From contig NZ_CANLRP010000012.1 of the NCBI RefSeq assembly GCF_947493425.1, positions 1 to 64,000 of the forward strand: a stretch of DNA of 64,000 nt. The letters are read 5' to 3'. The translations under genes were made by a program, and so were the position numbers. The number at the start of each line of letters is the position of its first letter. The stretch's first letter is position 1. The DNA is from an uncultured Microscilla sp. (GTDB taxonomy: Bacteria > Bacteroidota > Bacteroidia > Cytophagales > Microscillaceae). The notes under the pieces were generated by a model. It was not told where the DNA came from, searched no databases, and saw nothing but the letters and a program-made list of their open reading frames with translations. Of this stretch, positions 18,238 through 27,446 are shown one piece after another.

Positions 18238-18703
18238 AAAAAGGTTGAGTCTGCGTTTAGGCGAAACGAAAAAACGAGCTCCTGGAGCAGACTCAGAAAT
18301 AAATAGGGTTACTTATAGCAATACTCCGCAGTGATTTTAGTCAAAGTTGTTTGCTGGTGATCAGTTATTTATGAATTTAAAAACTGTTTAATTGGGTGTT
18401 TAGGCGTAAAACCGAAACACTTGTAAAAATAAAGTGAGTACACAATCTTAATATACGCCACTGGTTTACAGTATTTAATAAGGTGAACATTTACTCAAAT
18501 CAGCTATGAACTATCGACTAAATACTTCTAACTACGCTTTTTGTAAATAACTGAAAATCAGTGCGATACAAAAGAGTGGTTACTTGTGAACCGAATCTAC
18601 AGCTTGCTGTGATGAGCTCAACGGAGTTAAACAGGGTGTAGCACCGATATTCATCGGTATCCAAGGACTTGAAGCTTGCCCCTGTCAAGGCTATGGACTA
18701 TTG
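18238..18703. other. 466-base non-coding region holding dispersed repeats
   Basis: Three blocks match the gap at 24597-24765 in the same order: 18319-18349 with 24604-24634, 18463-18526 with 24682-24745, and 18691-18707 with 24744-24760. The spacing between blocks differs. A REP-like module lies at 18589-18628. No gene was seen. Confidence 0.7.
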
Positions 18704-18707
18704 TTAT
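18319..18707 (+). repeat. dispersed repeat A, copy 1
   Basis: Composite repeat sharing three blocks (about 31, 64 and 17 bp) with 24604-24760. The 64-bp block has fewer than ten differences. The longer copy here contains extra DNA between blocks, including the REP-like module. Confidence 0.75.
18589..18628 (+). repeat. REP-like palindromic module, copy 2
   Basis: AACCGAATCTACAGCT, TGCTGTGATGAGCTC, then AACGGAGTT. It matches the inverted copy at 24645-24685 along its full length with few changes. Confidence 0.75.
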
Positions 18708-18943
18708 AGTTTAGAGTGAGATCCGTCACACAAGGGTTGCCCATTGGTATGTTTGCAACCACAAAAATAGACCGTTTTGTCTTCTTCAAATGATTGTTTG
18801 TGTGGGGTAAACTCAGAACCTTTGTGTTTTCCGTCACAAAAAGGTTGATTGGCGCTCTCTCCACAGCTACACCAGAAGTAATTCTTGCCAGCCACTACAT
18901 CTACAGCGTAAGGGGTTTTTTGAGCAATTTTTGGGTCAGCCAT
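18704..18943 (-). CDS. CDGSH iron-sulfur domain protein with two clusters
   Basis: 79 residues with two complete CDGSH motifs: Cys25, Cys27, Cys36, His40 and Cys61, Cys63, Cys72, His76. Each should bind a 2Fe-2S cluster by three Cys and one His, as in mitoNEET and bacterial tandem CDGSH proteins. No membrane segment is present. The likely role is in redox or iron-sulfur handling; the partner is unknown. Confidence 0.93.
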   Translation of the reverse strand: MADPKIAQKTPYAVDVVAGKNYFWCSCGESANQPFCDGKHKGSEFTPHKQSFEEDKTVYFCGCKHTNGQPLCDGSHSKL

Positions 18944-19294
18944 AATAATAGATTTTGTTTTAAATTTAATTGAACATTGGTTACAGGGATAACCCCCAAG
19001 CCAGCTAAATAGTTACTGAATAAAGATATTTAGAATTAGAAAAAATCTAAATAAGACAATACTAGTAAATACCAACATACTATATTGCTAATGGGTTGTT
19101 TTTCAGGTACTTTTTTGCAAACTATAGTATAATGGTGTTATTTTGATGTTTGACACCAATTTGAATCGAAAAGTCCACTTTTAGTCTTCATCTACCCTGA
19201 TTTATCTGGGGCATTTGCTGTGCAAAATCAAATGACCTGTGCAGCGAATAATTTGCTGCAGCAGGACTTTTCAACTTTTTTGAAAACTATACGA
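18944..19294. other. 351-base divergent intergenic region
   Basis: AT-rich promoter region between the CDGSH gene and the penicillin-acylase gene. Its last 75 bases are open in frame with the acylase but lack a signal sequence. No repeat was recognised. Confidence 0.5.
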
Positions 19295-21775
19295 ATGAAG
19301 ATATTTCGCTTTGTAATTCTTTTTTCTTTTACGTTGGCGCTTACTTATGTGCTCAATAGTAAATTTGAGAATACTCCCTGGCAAAAAGTGAATCAAATGC
19401 CTGCCTTGGGGAAGTTTTTCAATCCTTTTGAGGGCTTTTGGCAAAACGCCGAGTCTAAAAAGGTAAGCGAGAAAGTTGACCTTCAAATACCTGGTTTGCA
19501 CGACAAGGTAGAGGTAGTGATAGATGATCGGATGGTACCGCATATTTTTGCCCAAAACAACCATGACTTATATATGGCGCAAGGCTATATTACCGCACGG
19601 TTTCGTTTATGGCAGATGGAGTTTCAAACCTACGCTGCAGCAGGTAAATTGTCTGAAATATTGGGAGCAAAATACATCAACTACGATCGTTACCAACGCC
19701 GCATTGGTATGTTGTATGCTGCCGAAGTGGCAGTCAAAGAAATGATGGCAAACGAAACTTCTCGCGTGGTAGTAACTGCCTATAGTAAAGGCGTAAATGC
19801 CTACATCCAACAGTTAGAACCCAAAGACCTCCCCCTTGAGTATAAGCTGCTGAGCTATAAGCCCCAACCCTGGAGCCCACTTAAAACTGCTTTGCTGCTA
19901 AAATATATGTCCAAAACACTGACCATGCGTAGCCATGAATTGGAAATGACCAATGCATTGCAAAAACATGGCAAAGCAGTGATAGATGAGCTGTTTCCCA
20001 ATTACCCACTTCGTCATGATCCCATCATTCCAGCAGGTACCAAATGGAATTTCAAAGAATTGAAAGTACCCAAACAACCCACCAAGTATGTACCTGAAGA
20101 TTTACATAAACAATTGATAGAGAAACGATTGACTGAAAAACAAGCAGTAGGAGTTGGTAGTAACAATTGGGCCATTAGTGGCGATAGATCGGCCACCGGT
20201 TATCCTATACTTGCCAACGATCCTCACCTAAAGCTCAACTTGCCTTCTATTTGGTTTGAGGTACAATTGATAAACCCCAATGTAAATGTGTATGGAGTGA
20301 GCTTGCCAGGTACACCTTGTGTTGCGATTGGGTTTAATGAGCAGGCAAGCTGGGGAGTAACCAATACGGCGGCTGATGTGATTGATTTTTATCAGATCAA
20401 TTTTAAGGATAGCACTTTACGTGAATATTATTACGACGATAAATGGAAGACTACTACCCTAAGAATAGATACAATTAAGGTAAAAAACAAACCTACAGTT
20501 TATGATTCTATCTATTTTACCCATTACGGGCCAGTAGTGCTTAAGCCAGGTGAAAAACATTTTTATGGTACCAGAGGGCTTACCCGCCCTGGCTTAGCCA
20601 TGCGTTGGCTTGCCCACGACCCTTCCAACGAATTGCTGGCTTTTTATCAGCTCAACCGGGCAAAAAGTTACCGCGATTACACCAAAGCACTGGCTGGTTA
20701 TGCTTGCCCTGCCCAAAATTTTGTGTTTGCCGATAACCAAAAAAACATTGCCATTACTTCCAAGGGAAAGTTTCCGGTGAGATGGGAAGAACAAGGTAAG
20801 TTTATTTTAGACGGGTCAAACCCTGACCATGAATGGCAAGGCTGGATTCCTAATAAGTATAATCCTACCATCAAAAACCCCGAAAGAGGTTTTGTAAGCT
20901 CTGCCAATCAGTTTCCGGTAGATACGCTTTACCCTTATTATCTACATTGGAGCTATGCCACTTATGAGCGAGGCATGCGAATTAATGAGCAGTTGGCACA
21001 AATGAAAAAAGCTACCCCCGATAGTCTGATTGCCTTGCAAAACGACAATTTGAACCTGAGAGCAAGAGACTTATTACCTGAAATGCTCAAGCATATAAAT
21101 GTAGCCCAACAAAAAGGCTTGTATAAAGATGTTTTTGATAAAATCAAGGCTTGGGATTATCAGCAGGTAAGCAAGGCGGTAGGTCCTACGGTGTTTAGGT
21201 ATTGGTGGAGGTTTTTGTATCGGGCTATTTGGGAAGACAATTTTCCTGCTGATAGCATGATGATTTACCCAAAGGCAGATAAGACCGGAGATTTAATTTT
21301 GCTCAATGACTCTATTCCTTCCCGGTGGTTTGACAATGTAAGAACTACTCAGGTAAAAGAAACGCTGGGCGATTTGGTAAACAGTAGCTTTAAACAAGCC
21401 GTAGACTCTTTGAAAAAATACTATGGAAACAAAGTGACGAACTGGACCTGGGCTAAAGAAAAAACAACGACACTTTTGCACCTTGCTCGTTTGAAACCTT
21501 TTAGCGTATTGAACCTGCCTACCAATGGAGGTGCCCGCATTGTAAATGCTACCACCGAAAGAACTGGCCCTTCATGGCGTATGGTAGTAGCCCTAGGCAA
21601 AAGACCTAAAGCTTATGGTATTTATCCAGGAGGACAGTCTGGTAATCCTGGAAGCTTTTATTATGATAATTTTATCAAAGATTGGCAAAATGGTAAACTT
21701 AAGCGCTTAATATATATGCAAAGCTACAAAGAGAGTGGCAAACGACTGAAAGTAAGAATGACCCTAAATAAATAG
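19295..21775 (+). CDS. penicillin acylase family (Ntn-hydrolase) protein
   Basis: 826 residues from the ATG at 19295, which begins with a clean hydrophobic signal or anchor (1-20); an upstream start at 19220 would bury it. The family precursor is cut to expose a catalytic N-terminal Ser. Here GVG-Ser289-NNWAISG is that site, giving an alpha chain of about 260 residues and a beta chain of about 540. Downstream ANDPHLKLNLPSIWFEV and GVTNTAADVIDFYQ are typical. Substrates range from beta-lactams to acyl-homoserine lactones, so quorum quenching or amide salvage in the periplasm is possible. Substrate is not predictable. Confidence 0.9.
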   Translation: MKIFRFVILFSFTLALTYVLNSKFENTPWQKVNQMPALGKFFNPFEGFWQNAESKKVSEKVDLQIPGLHDKVEVVIDDRMVPHIFAQNNHDLYMAQGYITARFRLWQMEFQTYAAAGKLSEILGAKYINYDRYQRRIGMLYAAEVAVKEMMANETSRVVVTAYSKGVNAYIQQLEPKDLPLEYKLLSYKPQPWSPLKTALLLKYMSKTLTMRSHELEMTNALQKHGKAVIDELFPNYPLRHDPIIPAGTKWNFKELKVPKQPTKYVPEDLHKQLIEKRLTEKQAVGVGSNNWAISGDRSATGYPILANDPHLKLNLPSIWFEVQLINPNVNVYGVSLPGTPCVAIGFNEQASWGVTNTAADVIDFYQINFKDSTLREYYYDDKWKTTTLRIDTIKVKNKPTVYDSIYFTHYGPVVLKPGEKHFYGTRGLTRPGLAMRWLAHDPSNELLAFYQLNRAKSYRDYTKALAGYACPAQNFVFADNQKNIAITSKGKFPVRWEEQGKFILDGSNPDHEWQGWIPNKYNPTIKNPERGFVSSANQFPVDTLYPYYLHWSYATYERGMRINEQLAQMKKATPDSLIALQNDNLNLRARDLLPEMLKHINVAQQKGLYKDVFDKIKAWDYQQVSKAVGPTVFRYWWRFLYRAIWEDNFPADSMMIYPKADKTGDLILLNDSIPSRWFDNVRTTQVKETLGDLVNSSFKQAVDSLKKYYGNKVTNWTWAKEKTTTLLHLARLKPFSVLNLPTNGGARIVNATTERTGPSWRMVVALGKRPKAYGIYPGGQSGNPGSFYYDNFIKDWQNGKLKRLIYMQSYKESGKRLKVRMTLNK

Positions 21776-22013
21776 TTTTGAGCGATAGTGCTTGAGAGTT
21801 CTGTAAAATAAAGTTACCTTTAGGTAAGGTTTATCTGGCAAACAATTGGGTATTTGATTGACCCAAAAAGTGAATTGCAAGGTGAGGGTATAAGGTGTTT
21901 GGTCTTGAGGTAATATTAAGCAAAGGAATAGCGTTGAAGAAACATATAGTTTGTTTGTACCTTGGTATAGTGGTATATAAGACCTGCATTCACAAAGCAA
22001 AAAATTTGAAGAG

Positions 22014-23669
22014 ATGAAAAAGTATCTTGTTTTTTTTTACATCAGCATGCTCATATCCTGCAGTTGTTTTGAGCTGCACGCCCAAAAACAGGTCACAGTA
22101 AAAGGTTTTATTGTAGATAAAAAAGGCAAGGCACTTCAGAATATAGACATTAGAGATTTTAACGGAAACCACATTACATTTACCGATTTCAAGGGGTATT
22201 TTCAGTTTTTATATGCCAACGAACTTGTCTTTGAGTTACCTTTTCAGGTAAAACAAGACGATAAACCTCCCTACACATTTAAGTATTCGGGCAAAGAATT
22301 GACCTTACAAATTACCAATAAAGGGTTGGTAGACATTACCGGAAGAAAAACTGCCATCATAAAGAAAGATACTACCAAAGCCACCGATACCAGCCAAAAA
22401 AAAACCTCTCCTGTGCCACTACCTGTGGTAACAAAGAAAATAGAAAAAGACGCTCCTTCTGTAGTAAAAATTAAAAAGCTATCGGCAGAGCTGGATAAAA
22501 TCAATAGCGAACTTGAAGCCACCACCCGGCAGCTTACTGAGTTGAAAAAACTCAATGGGCAAAAAATTGATAGTTTGCAACAGTATGTCAAGTATCTTGT
22601 AAAAATGCTGGAAAGCAACAATGTAGAATATAAGAAAGTGGCATCGCTGGCGGGCAAAAAAACATTGTTGGAAAAAGACCTGGAGATTCGGATTCAAAAG
22701 ATAAAAACCAATCTTGCCGAGAAAGAGCGAGATTTGGCAAGAGCCAAAAATGACCTGACCGAAGAGGAAACCCGCCGTGCTACCTGGGTTTTTAGTTTGG
22801 TTGCCCTGGCATTGATCATTATAGCTGCCCTGATGTACCAAAGCAGTAAACGTCAGAAAAAAGCCAACGTATTACTCAGTCAAAAAAATGATGAAATAAG
22901 CCAACAACGTGACGTGATAGAAATAGAACGACAAAAATCAGAGGGGTTGTTGCTCAATATATTGCCCAGGCAGGTAGCCGAAGAATACAAAACCAAAGGC
23001 AGGGTAGATATTAGAAACTACGAACGAGTGTCGGTGATGTTTACCGACTTCAAAGGTTTTACAAAAATCTCAGAAAAAATGCCCCCTGAAGAGGTTGTAG
23101 AAGAACTCAACTATTGCTTTTCTACGTTTGACGAAATTACTGACAAGTACCAAATCCAAAAGATAAAAACTATAGGAGATGCGTATATGTGTGCCGGGGG
23201 CATACCCGACCCTAACACTACCAACCCTGTAGACGTGGTACTTGCAGGACTTGAAATACAGTTCTTTATGAAACAACGACGTGAAGAGAAGCAAAAAGCT
23301 GGAGAAGATTATTGGCAGTGCCGTTTGGGGGTCAATACCGGAGATGCGCTGTCAGCAGTGATTGGTAAAAGTAAGTTTACGTATGATATCTGGAGCGATA
23401 CCGTAAATACTGCCAGCCGCATGGAAAACAGCGGAGAGGTAGGCAAAGTAAATGTAGGTCAAAATACGTATGAGTTAATCAAAGAATTTTTTGAGTGCGA
23501 ACATAGAGGGAAAGTAGCCGCCAAAGGCAAGGGAGAGTTAGATATGTATTTTGTATACAGGCTCAAGCCCGAATTAAGTGCTGATGAAACTGGGGTGGTT
23601 CCTAATGCCAACTATGATAAACTCAGAGAAGAAAAGTTTTTAAGCATCACTGCAGTGACCAAAAGTTAA
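22014..23669 (+). CDS. membrane-anchored class III adenylyl cyclase
   Basis: 551 residues: signal peptide (1-24), a small CarboxypepD_reg-like beta domain (26-75), a Thr/Lys-rich linker, a long coiled coil (about 150-255), one TM helix (257-276), a second short coiled coil and the catalytic domain (about 335-520). All catalytic positions are present: metal Asp345 and Asp389, adenine-selecting Lys385 and Asp458 (the guanylyl form would have Glu and Cys), Asn465 and Arg469. It therefore should make cAMP from ATP as a dimer, with the periplasmic coil sensing something outside. It is preceded by 238 non-coding bases and followed by a strong hairpin. Confidence 0.92.
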   Translation: MKKYLVFFYISMLISCSCFELHAQKQVTVKGFIVDKKGKALQNIDIRDFNGNHITFTDFKGYFQFLYANELVFELPFQVKQDDKPPYTFKYSGKELTLQITNKGLVDITGRKTAIIKKDTTKATDTSQKKTSPVPLPVVTKKIEKDAPSVVKIKKLSAELDKINSELEATTRQLTELKKLNGQKIDSLQQYVKYLVKMLESNNVEYKKVASLAGKKTLLEKDLEIRIQKIKTNLAEKERDLARAKNDLTEEETRRATWVFSLVALALIIIAALMYQSSKRQKKANVLLSQKNDEISQQRDVIEIERQKSEGLLLNILPRQVAEEYKTKGRVDIRNYERVSVMFTDFKGFTKISEKMPPEEVVEELNYCFSTFDEITDKYQIQKIKTIGDAYMCAGGIPDPNTTNPVDVVLAGLEIQFFMKQRREEKQKAGEDYWQCRLGVNTGDALSAVIGKSKFTYDIWSDTVNTASRMENSGEVGKVNVGQNTYELIKEFFECEHRGKVAAKGKGELDMYFVYRLKPELSADETGVVPNANYDKLREEKFLSITAVTKS

Positions 23670-23696
23670 CCAAATGCATCATAGAAAAGCATCAAC

Positions 23697-23728
23697 CAAG
23701 CCTTGTTTTGCCGCCAAAACAAGGCTTG
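23697..23728 (+). terminator. terminator after the cyclase gene
   Basis: A perfect 14-bp stem (caagccttgttttg / caaaacaaggcttg) with loop CCGC, followed by ATTTTA, 27 bases after the stop. Confidence 0.8.
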
Positions 23729-23920
23729 ATTTTAGGGAGCAAACAAGAAATAACGAACCCATTTTGCAGCTGCGCTTTTGTCCCGAGACTTTGTTACTCT
23801 TTGCAGCCATAGCTCTACTATGACTTTAAAAAGTGCCGTGTCTCAGAATAAAATAGCTATCAAAGAACCGGTATCCTATTTTTTAATTGCTCTCTTATGA
23901 AAGAGCTACCCTGTGGTGCT

Positions 23921-24457
23921 CTATACTGACGTAGGCGTATACTCAGAGGCAAGCATAGAGAACAAAATCAGAGAGTGGTGCCCTGTTTCTTTTTTTACAT
24001 GCTCTCTCAATATCCCTTCTTTTTTAAACCCTTCAACTTCATACAGATGAATGGCGCGTTGGTTGCCTTCTAGTGCATCTAACCAAAACTTATGGTATTT
24101 GAGCTCCTCGAAGCAATATTTTTTGAGCAATTGGATGGTTTCGTGACCAAAACCCTGCCCTTTTTTATTGATGACAATGCGGCGACATTCCAAGACTTGA
24201 TTGGGATTAGACAACCCCGCAAGAATAGCAAAGCCGAGCAACTCATTGTCTTTTGCATGCCAAATAGAAACATGAAGCTCGTCTTCATTGTTTATTACTT
24301 GCCCATGCCGTTGGTAAGAGTAAGGAGTCAGGTAAGGTTTATTGTCACTATGAGTTTCCATGCTCATAATTTTATACACATCGTTTTTTTGAGTCGAAAC
24401 CAACTTTAATCTTTCTGACTCAATTAATATTTCTGGATTGGCAAAATTTGAAGTCAT
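23921..24457 (-). CDS. GNAT family N-acetyltransferase (RimJ/RimL-like)
   Basis: 178 residues. The start IESERLKLVSTQKNDV and the CoA loop ECRRIVINKKGQGFGHETIQLL are typical of acetyltransferases related to RimJ/RimL, followed by LDALEGNQRAIHLYEVEGFKKEG. It should transfer an acetyl group from acetyl-CoA to a protein N-terminus or small amine; the acceptor is not predictable. Confidence 0.85.
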   Translation of the reverse strand: MTSNFANPEILIESERLKLVSTQKNDVYKIMSMETHSDNKPYLTPYSYQRHGQVINNEDELHVSIWHAKDNELLGFAILAGLSNPNQVLECRRIVINKKGQGFGHETIQLLKKYCFEELKYHKFWLDALEGNQRAIHLYEVEGFKKEGILREHVKKETGHHSLILFSMLASEYTPTSV

Positions 24458-24603
24458 TAATTATTCGATATATAGGTAAGTGTTGAATAAATGTCACATA
24501 ATACCTCAAGCTTATACCGTCAAAACATCAAAAGCTTGAGTGTAAGCAATCTGTAAAAACACAGTGCTGCAATGGCAATTTATTTCTGTAGGATTGCTTA
24601 TGT

Positions 24604-24760
24604 CAATACTCCGCAGTGATTTTAGCCAAAGTTGATTACTGATTAACTTCGTTGAGCTCGCCGTAGCAGAGCTACAGGCTCGGTTTACAGAGTTTAATAA
24701 GGTAAACATTTACTCGAATCAGCTACGGACTATGGACTAAATACTATGGACTATTGTTAT
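24604..24760 (+). repeat. dispersed repeat A, copy 2
   Basis: The three blocks shared with 18319-18707 are here packed into about 157 bases. Confidence 0.75.
24645..24685 (-). repeat. REP-like palindromic module, copy 3
   Basis: Read on the minus strand: AACCGAGCCTGTAGCT, CTGCTACGGCGAGCTC, then AACGAAGTT. It has the same order of boxes as the plus-strand copy at 18589. Confidence 0.7.
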
Positions 24761-24811
24761 GTAATAATAATAAATATTTGACTAGCTTAAAATGATTAGA
24801 CTAAAAAAGTA

Positions 24812-25366
24812 CTATTGCGCGGGGTGCGCTAACAAAAAAGTTTTATAAAGTGCTTGCAGCTGAGTGTCTATGTTACACAACACGCTCAAATTTGCCTCAA
24901 AAGCATCTAAGCTGGTTCGTAATTGTTGATGCTCATAAAAAGCTATAGAGCGTACAATGCGAGATAGAGCTTGGGTATGTTCTTTGTGTAGTTGCTGAAA
25001 CTCATACATCTGGCTTACATTATAAAGAATATCAGGTGGCCAGTGTTGAGGCATTTGTAAGTAACGGGAAGTGTTCCAGGCAGTGTATTTTAAGTATACA
25101 GGGGCAAACCTAAGTTTAGAAATAGATAAGACAGAATCTTTAAGGTGTTGACGGATTTTATGGAGTAATTGGTTATTTTTGGGTTGGCTGGTGTTGAGCA
25201 AGCTTTGGTTTTGTTTCACCTCTGCAATAATATCTTTAAATATCACCTGGGCTTTGCTGTTATGTTGGTAGGTGTCCCAAATATTATTCAATCGAATGGC
25301 CAAAAATATAGCTGCCATAAAAAGCACGAAATATATCAAAGTAGATAGTAATGGTATTTTGTTCAT
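24812..25366 (-). CDS. hypothetical membrane-anchored protein
   Basis: 184 residues not recognised. One N-terminal TM helix (about 8-26) is followed by a long helical, Gln/His-rich domain that probably lies in the periplasm. Short single-helix proteins of this shape occur widely in Bacteroidota as uncharacterised families. It is divergent from the Nfu gene and has no obvious partner. Confidence 0.6.
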   Translation of the reverse strand: MNKIPLLSTLIYFVLFMAAIFLAIRLNNIWDTYQHNSKAQVIFKDIIAEVKQNQSLLNTSQPKNNQLLHKIRQHLKDSVLSISKLRFAPVYLKYTAWNTSRYLQMPQHWPPDILYNVSQMYEFQQLHKEHTQALSRIVRSIAFYEHQQLRTSLDAFEANLSVLCNIDTQLQALYKTFLLAHPAQ

Positions 25367-25560
25367 TGCTTAATCTTTGTTATGGGGTACTTGCTGCCTT
25401 TATTTGCCAAAACCGTTTCCCTCTTTTATTTGTCATTGAATGCCCTAAGTTACCACTTTTCATAAAAATACCATTTTTTTTAGACTCCTCTTTGTGTTTT
25501 TCTTGTTGAGGTTGGTGTCCCGGAACGAAATTATACCCTGCCCGTTATCTGAAGGCAAAA

Positions 25561-25595
25561 TTTGAAGAGAGTTCAAACTAAAAGCCTTATTTTTG
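25561..25595 (+). promoter_or_regulatory. Bacteroidota-type promoter of the Nfu gene
   Basis: TTTG at 25561-25564 and TATTTTTG at 25588-25595 match the -33 TTTG and -7 TAnnTTTG elements with a 23-base spacer, at the upper end of the usual range. The gene starts 40 bases downstream. Confidence 0.5.
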
Positions 25596-25634
25596 TGTTT
25601 TCATAATTAATACAAAATATTAAGTGGATAAAAT

Positions 25635-26228
25635 ATGAAACAAGCAACTCCAAAATATACTACTATATACACAGAGTCAAATCCAAACCCTAATTCTCTG
25701 AAATATGTCATCAACTATATGTTGGTGCCCGATGGTACTACGTTTGACTTCCCAGATGCCGAAACTGCCCAACAGTCGCCATTGGCAGCCGAGCTATTCA
25801 GTAAGTTTAGCTATGTAGACCGGGTGTTTATGATGAGCAACTTTGTAACAGTAACCAAAAAAGAGGAGGCTGATTGGCATGACGTTGCGGGTGAGATAAA
25901 AGAGTTTTTGCAGGGCTACCTTGAAGAGCAAAGACCTTTATTGACTCAAAATATTCAGGATGAGTACGACAAAGAGTTGAATAAAGATGAACCCGAAATA
26001 GACCGTAAAATCAAAGGCATTCTTGAAGAATATGTGCGTCCGGCGGTAGAGTCTGATGGAGGAGCCATTAACTTTCACTCTTATGAAAATGGGACTGTAA
26101 AAGTACTTTTGCAGGGCTCTTGCAGCGGCTGTCCTTCTTCTATGGTTACTCTTAAGTCAGGCATCGAAAACTTGCTTAAGCGTATGTTGCCCGAAGATGT
26201 AAAAGAGGTAGTAGCAGAAGGCGTGTAA
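25635..26228 (+). CDS. Nfu/NifU-type iron-sulfur carrier protein
   Basis: 197 residues. The N-terminal half matches the Nfu_N domain (TESNPNPNSLKYVIN and a following beta-rich region). The C-terminal half is the NifU domain with VRPAVESDGGAI and the cluster-binding Cys163-x2-Cys166 in GSCSGCPSS. Such proteins carry 4Fe-4S clusters, bridged by two subunits, to apo-enzymes. It appears to be monocistronic. Confidence 0.92.
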   Translation: MKQATPKYTTIYTESNPNPNSLKYVINYMLVPDGTTFDFPDAETAQQSPLAAELFSKFSYVDRVFMMSNFVTVTKKEEADWHDVAGEIKEFLQGYLEEQRPLLTQNIQDEYDKELNKDEPEIDRKIKGILEEYVRPAVESDGGAINFHSYENGTVKVLLQGSCSGCPSSMVTLKSGIENLLKRMLPEDVKEVVAEGV

Positions 26229-26324
26229 AACTACAAAACTCACCCATTGAACTTCGTCTTTGATTGTTGCACTTCTTCAAAAAACAGAGACTACCTTCTT
26301 TGGGGTTACTTTATTTTTTTACTA
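26226..26324 (+). repeat. dispersed repeat B, copy 1
   Basis: Starts at the Nfu stop codon. It matches 48295-48440: TAAAACTACAAAA, then GAA-TTCGTCT, TGTACTTCTTCAAAAAA and CTTCTTTGGGGTTACTTT with small changes. The other copy has an extra palindrome in the middle. The copy follows a gene end, so it may act in transcript ending. Confidence 0.75.
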
Positions 26325-26440
26325 AAGGGAGGACAAGAAGTTGTCGCTCCCTTTTTATTTGGTAAAATTTTGATAGTCAATAGTTTCGTTTGTACCTTTA
26401 AACCTGGCTGTTTATTCAATTACTCAAAAAAATTAGCAAC

Positions 26441-27340
26441 TTGGGTTGGCAATCCTACATAAAAGAGTTTGGTACTTATCTCAAACTGGAAAGAAGCTTG
26501 TCAGAAAACTCGCTGGAAGCTTATTTACACGATATTCAAAAGTTCAGCGATTATCTGGAGATGGCAGGTCTAAGTATGCTTCCTGCCGAGGTAAAAGCAG
26601 ACCATATCAAAAAGTTTTTGTCATACCTTGCCAAGTTGGGCATTGCAGCTAGTTCGCAAGCGAGAATACTATCAGGAATCAAAGCCTTTTACAAATACCT
26701 GATGCTTGAAGAAACGATAGAGCGTGACCCTAGTGTAAATGTACATACCCCCCGAATTGACCGAAAAATACCCGACGTATTGAGCCTGCAAGAAATAGAA
26801 GATTTATTAGCAGTAATAGATTTGTCTACGCCAGAAGGTGCCCGCAATCGGGCAATGATTGAGGTGTTGTATAGTTCGGGCTTGAGGGTAACAGAGTTGA
26901 TAGAACTTAAAATTAGTAACCTGTACTTGGATATAGGTTTTTTGAGAATTATAGGTAAAGCCAACAAAGAGCGTTTTGTTCCTATTGGTCGGGAAGCAGC
27001 CCGTTACTTGACCAGCTACATAGAAAATGTACGCAGCAATGTACCTGTAAAACCCAACAACGAAGATTTTGTGTTTTTAAATCGCCGAGGTACCAAAATA
27101 TCCAGAGTAATGGTATTTATGATCATCAAAGATATAGCGCTCCTTGCCGGCATCAAAAAAAACATCAGCCCACATACCTTCCGTCACTCTTTTGCTACCC
27201 ACCTTATACTAGGCGGAGCCAACATCAAAGCTGTACAAGAAATGTTGGGGCACGAAAATATTACCACTACCGAAATATACAAGCGTTTAGACCAGGACAT
27301 TTTGCGTCAGACCTTGCTCGAATTTCATCCCAGAAGCTAA
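26441..27340 (+). CDS. xerD: tyrosine recombinase XerD/XerC
   Basis: 299 residues with the SAM-like core-binding N-domain (about 1-88) and catalytic domain (110-295). Catalytic residues: Arg149 (SSGLRVTEL), Lys173 or Lys176, His245 and Arg248 (HTFRHSFATHL), His271 (LGHENITTTEIY) and nucleophile Tyr280. The length and sequence fit the Xer pair that resolves chromosome dimers at dif; XerD is more likely than XerC but not certain. The only start that keeps the full N-domain is TTG at 26441; there is no ATG in frame before the upstream stop at 26399. Confidence 0.9.
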   Translation: MGWQSYIKEFGTYLKLERSLSENSLEAYLHDIQKFSDYLEMAGLSMLPAEVKADHIKKFLSYLAKLGIAASSQARILSGIKAFYKYLMLEETIERDPSVNVHTPRIDRKIPDVLSLQEIEDLLAVIDLSTPEGARNRAMIEVLYSSGLRVTELIELKISNLYLDIGFLRIIGKANKERFVPIGREAARYLTSYIENVRSNVPVKPNNEDFVFLNRRGTKISRVMVFMIIKDIALLAGIKKNISPHTFRHSFATHLILGGANIKAVQEMLGHENITTTEIYKRLDQDILRQTLLEFHPRS

Positions 27341-27446
27341 AAACTATTACTTTCTCTAAAATATCATTTGTTTTTAGAACTATTTTACCATCCAAAACGG
27401 TTACAATCATTTGAGTAGATTTACTTATACACTAATAACAAATGGT

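Larger units (their letters stand above)
24458..24811. other. 354-base non-coding region holding repeat A copy 2
   Basis: Contains the second copy of dispersed repeat A and an inverted REP-like module. No gene was seen. Confidence 0.6.

Noticed and set aside
24512-24709. 65-codon minus-strand frame
   Set aside because: It lies inside dispersed repeat A and the REP-like module; frame is broken in the other copy.
26247-26462. 71-codon frame after the Nfu gene
   Set aside because: It lies inside dispersed repeat B and is not conserved in the other copy.
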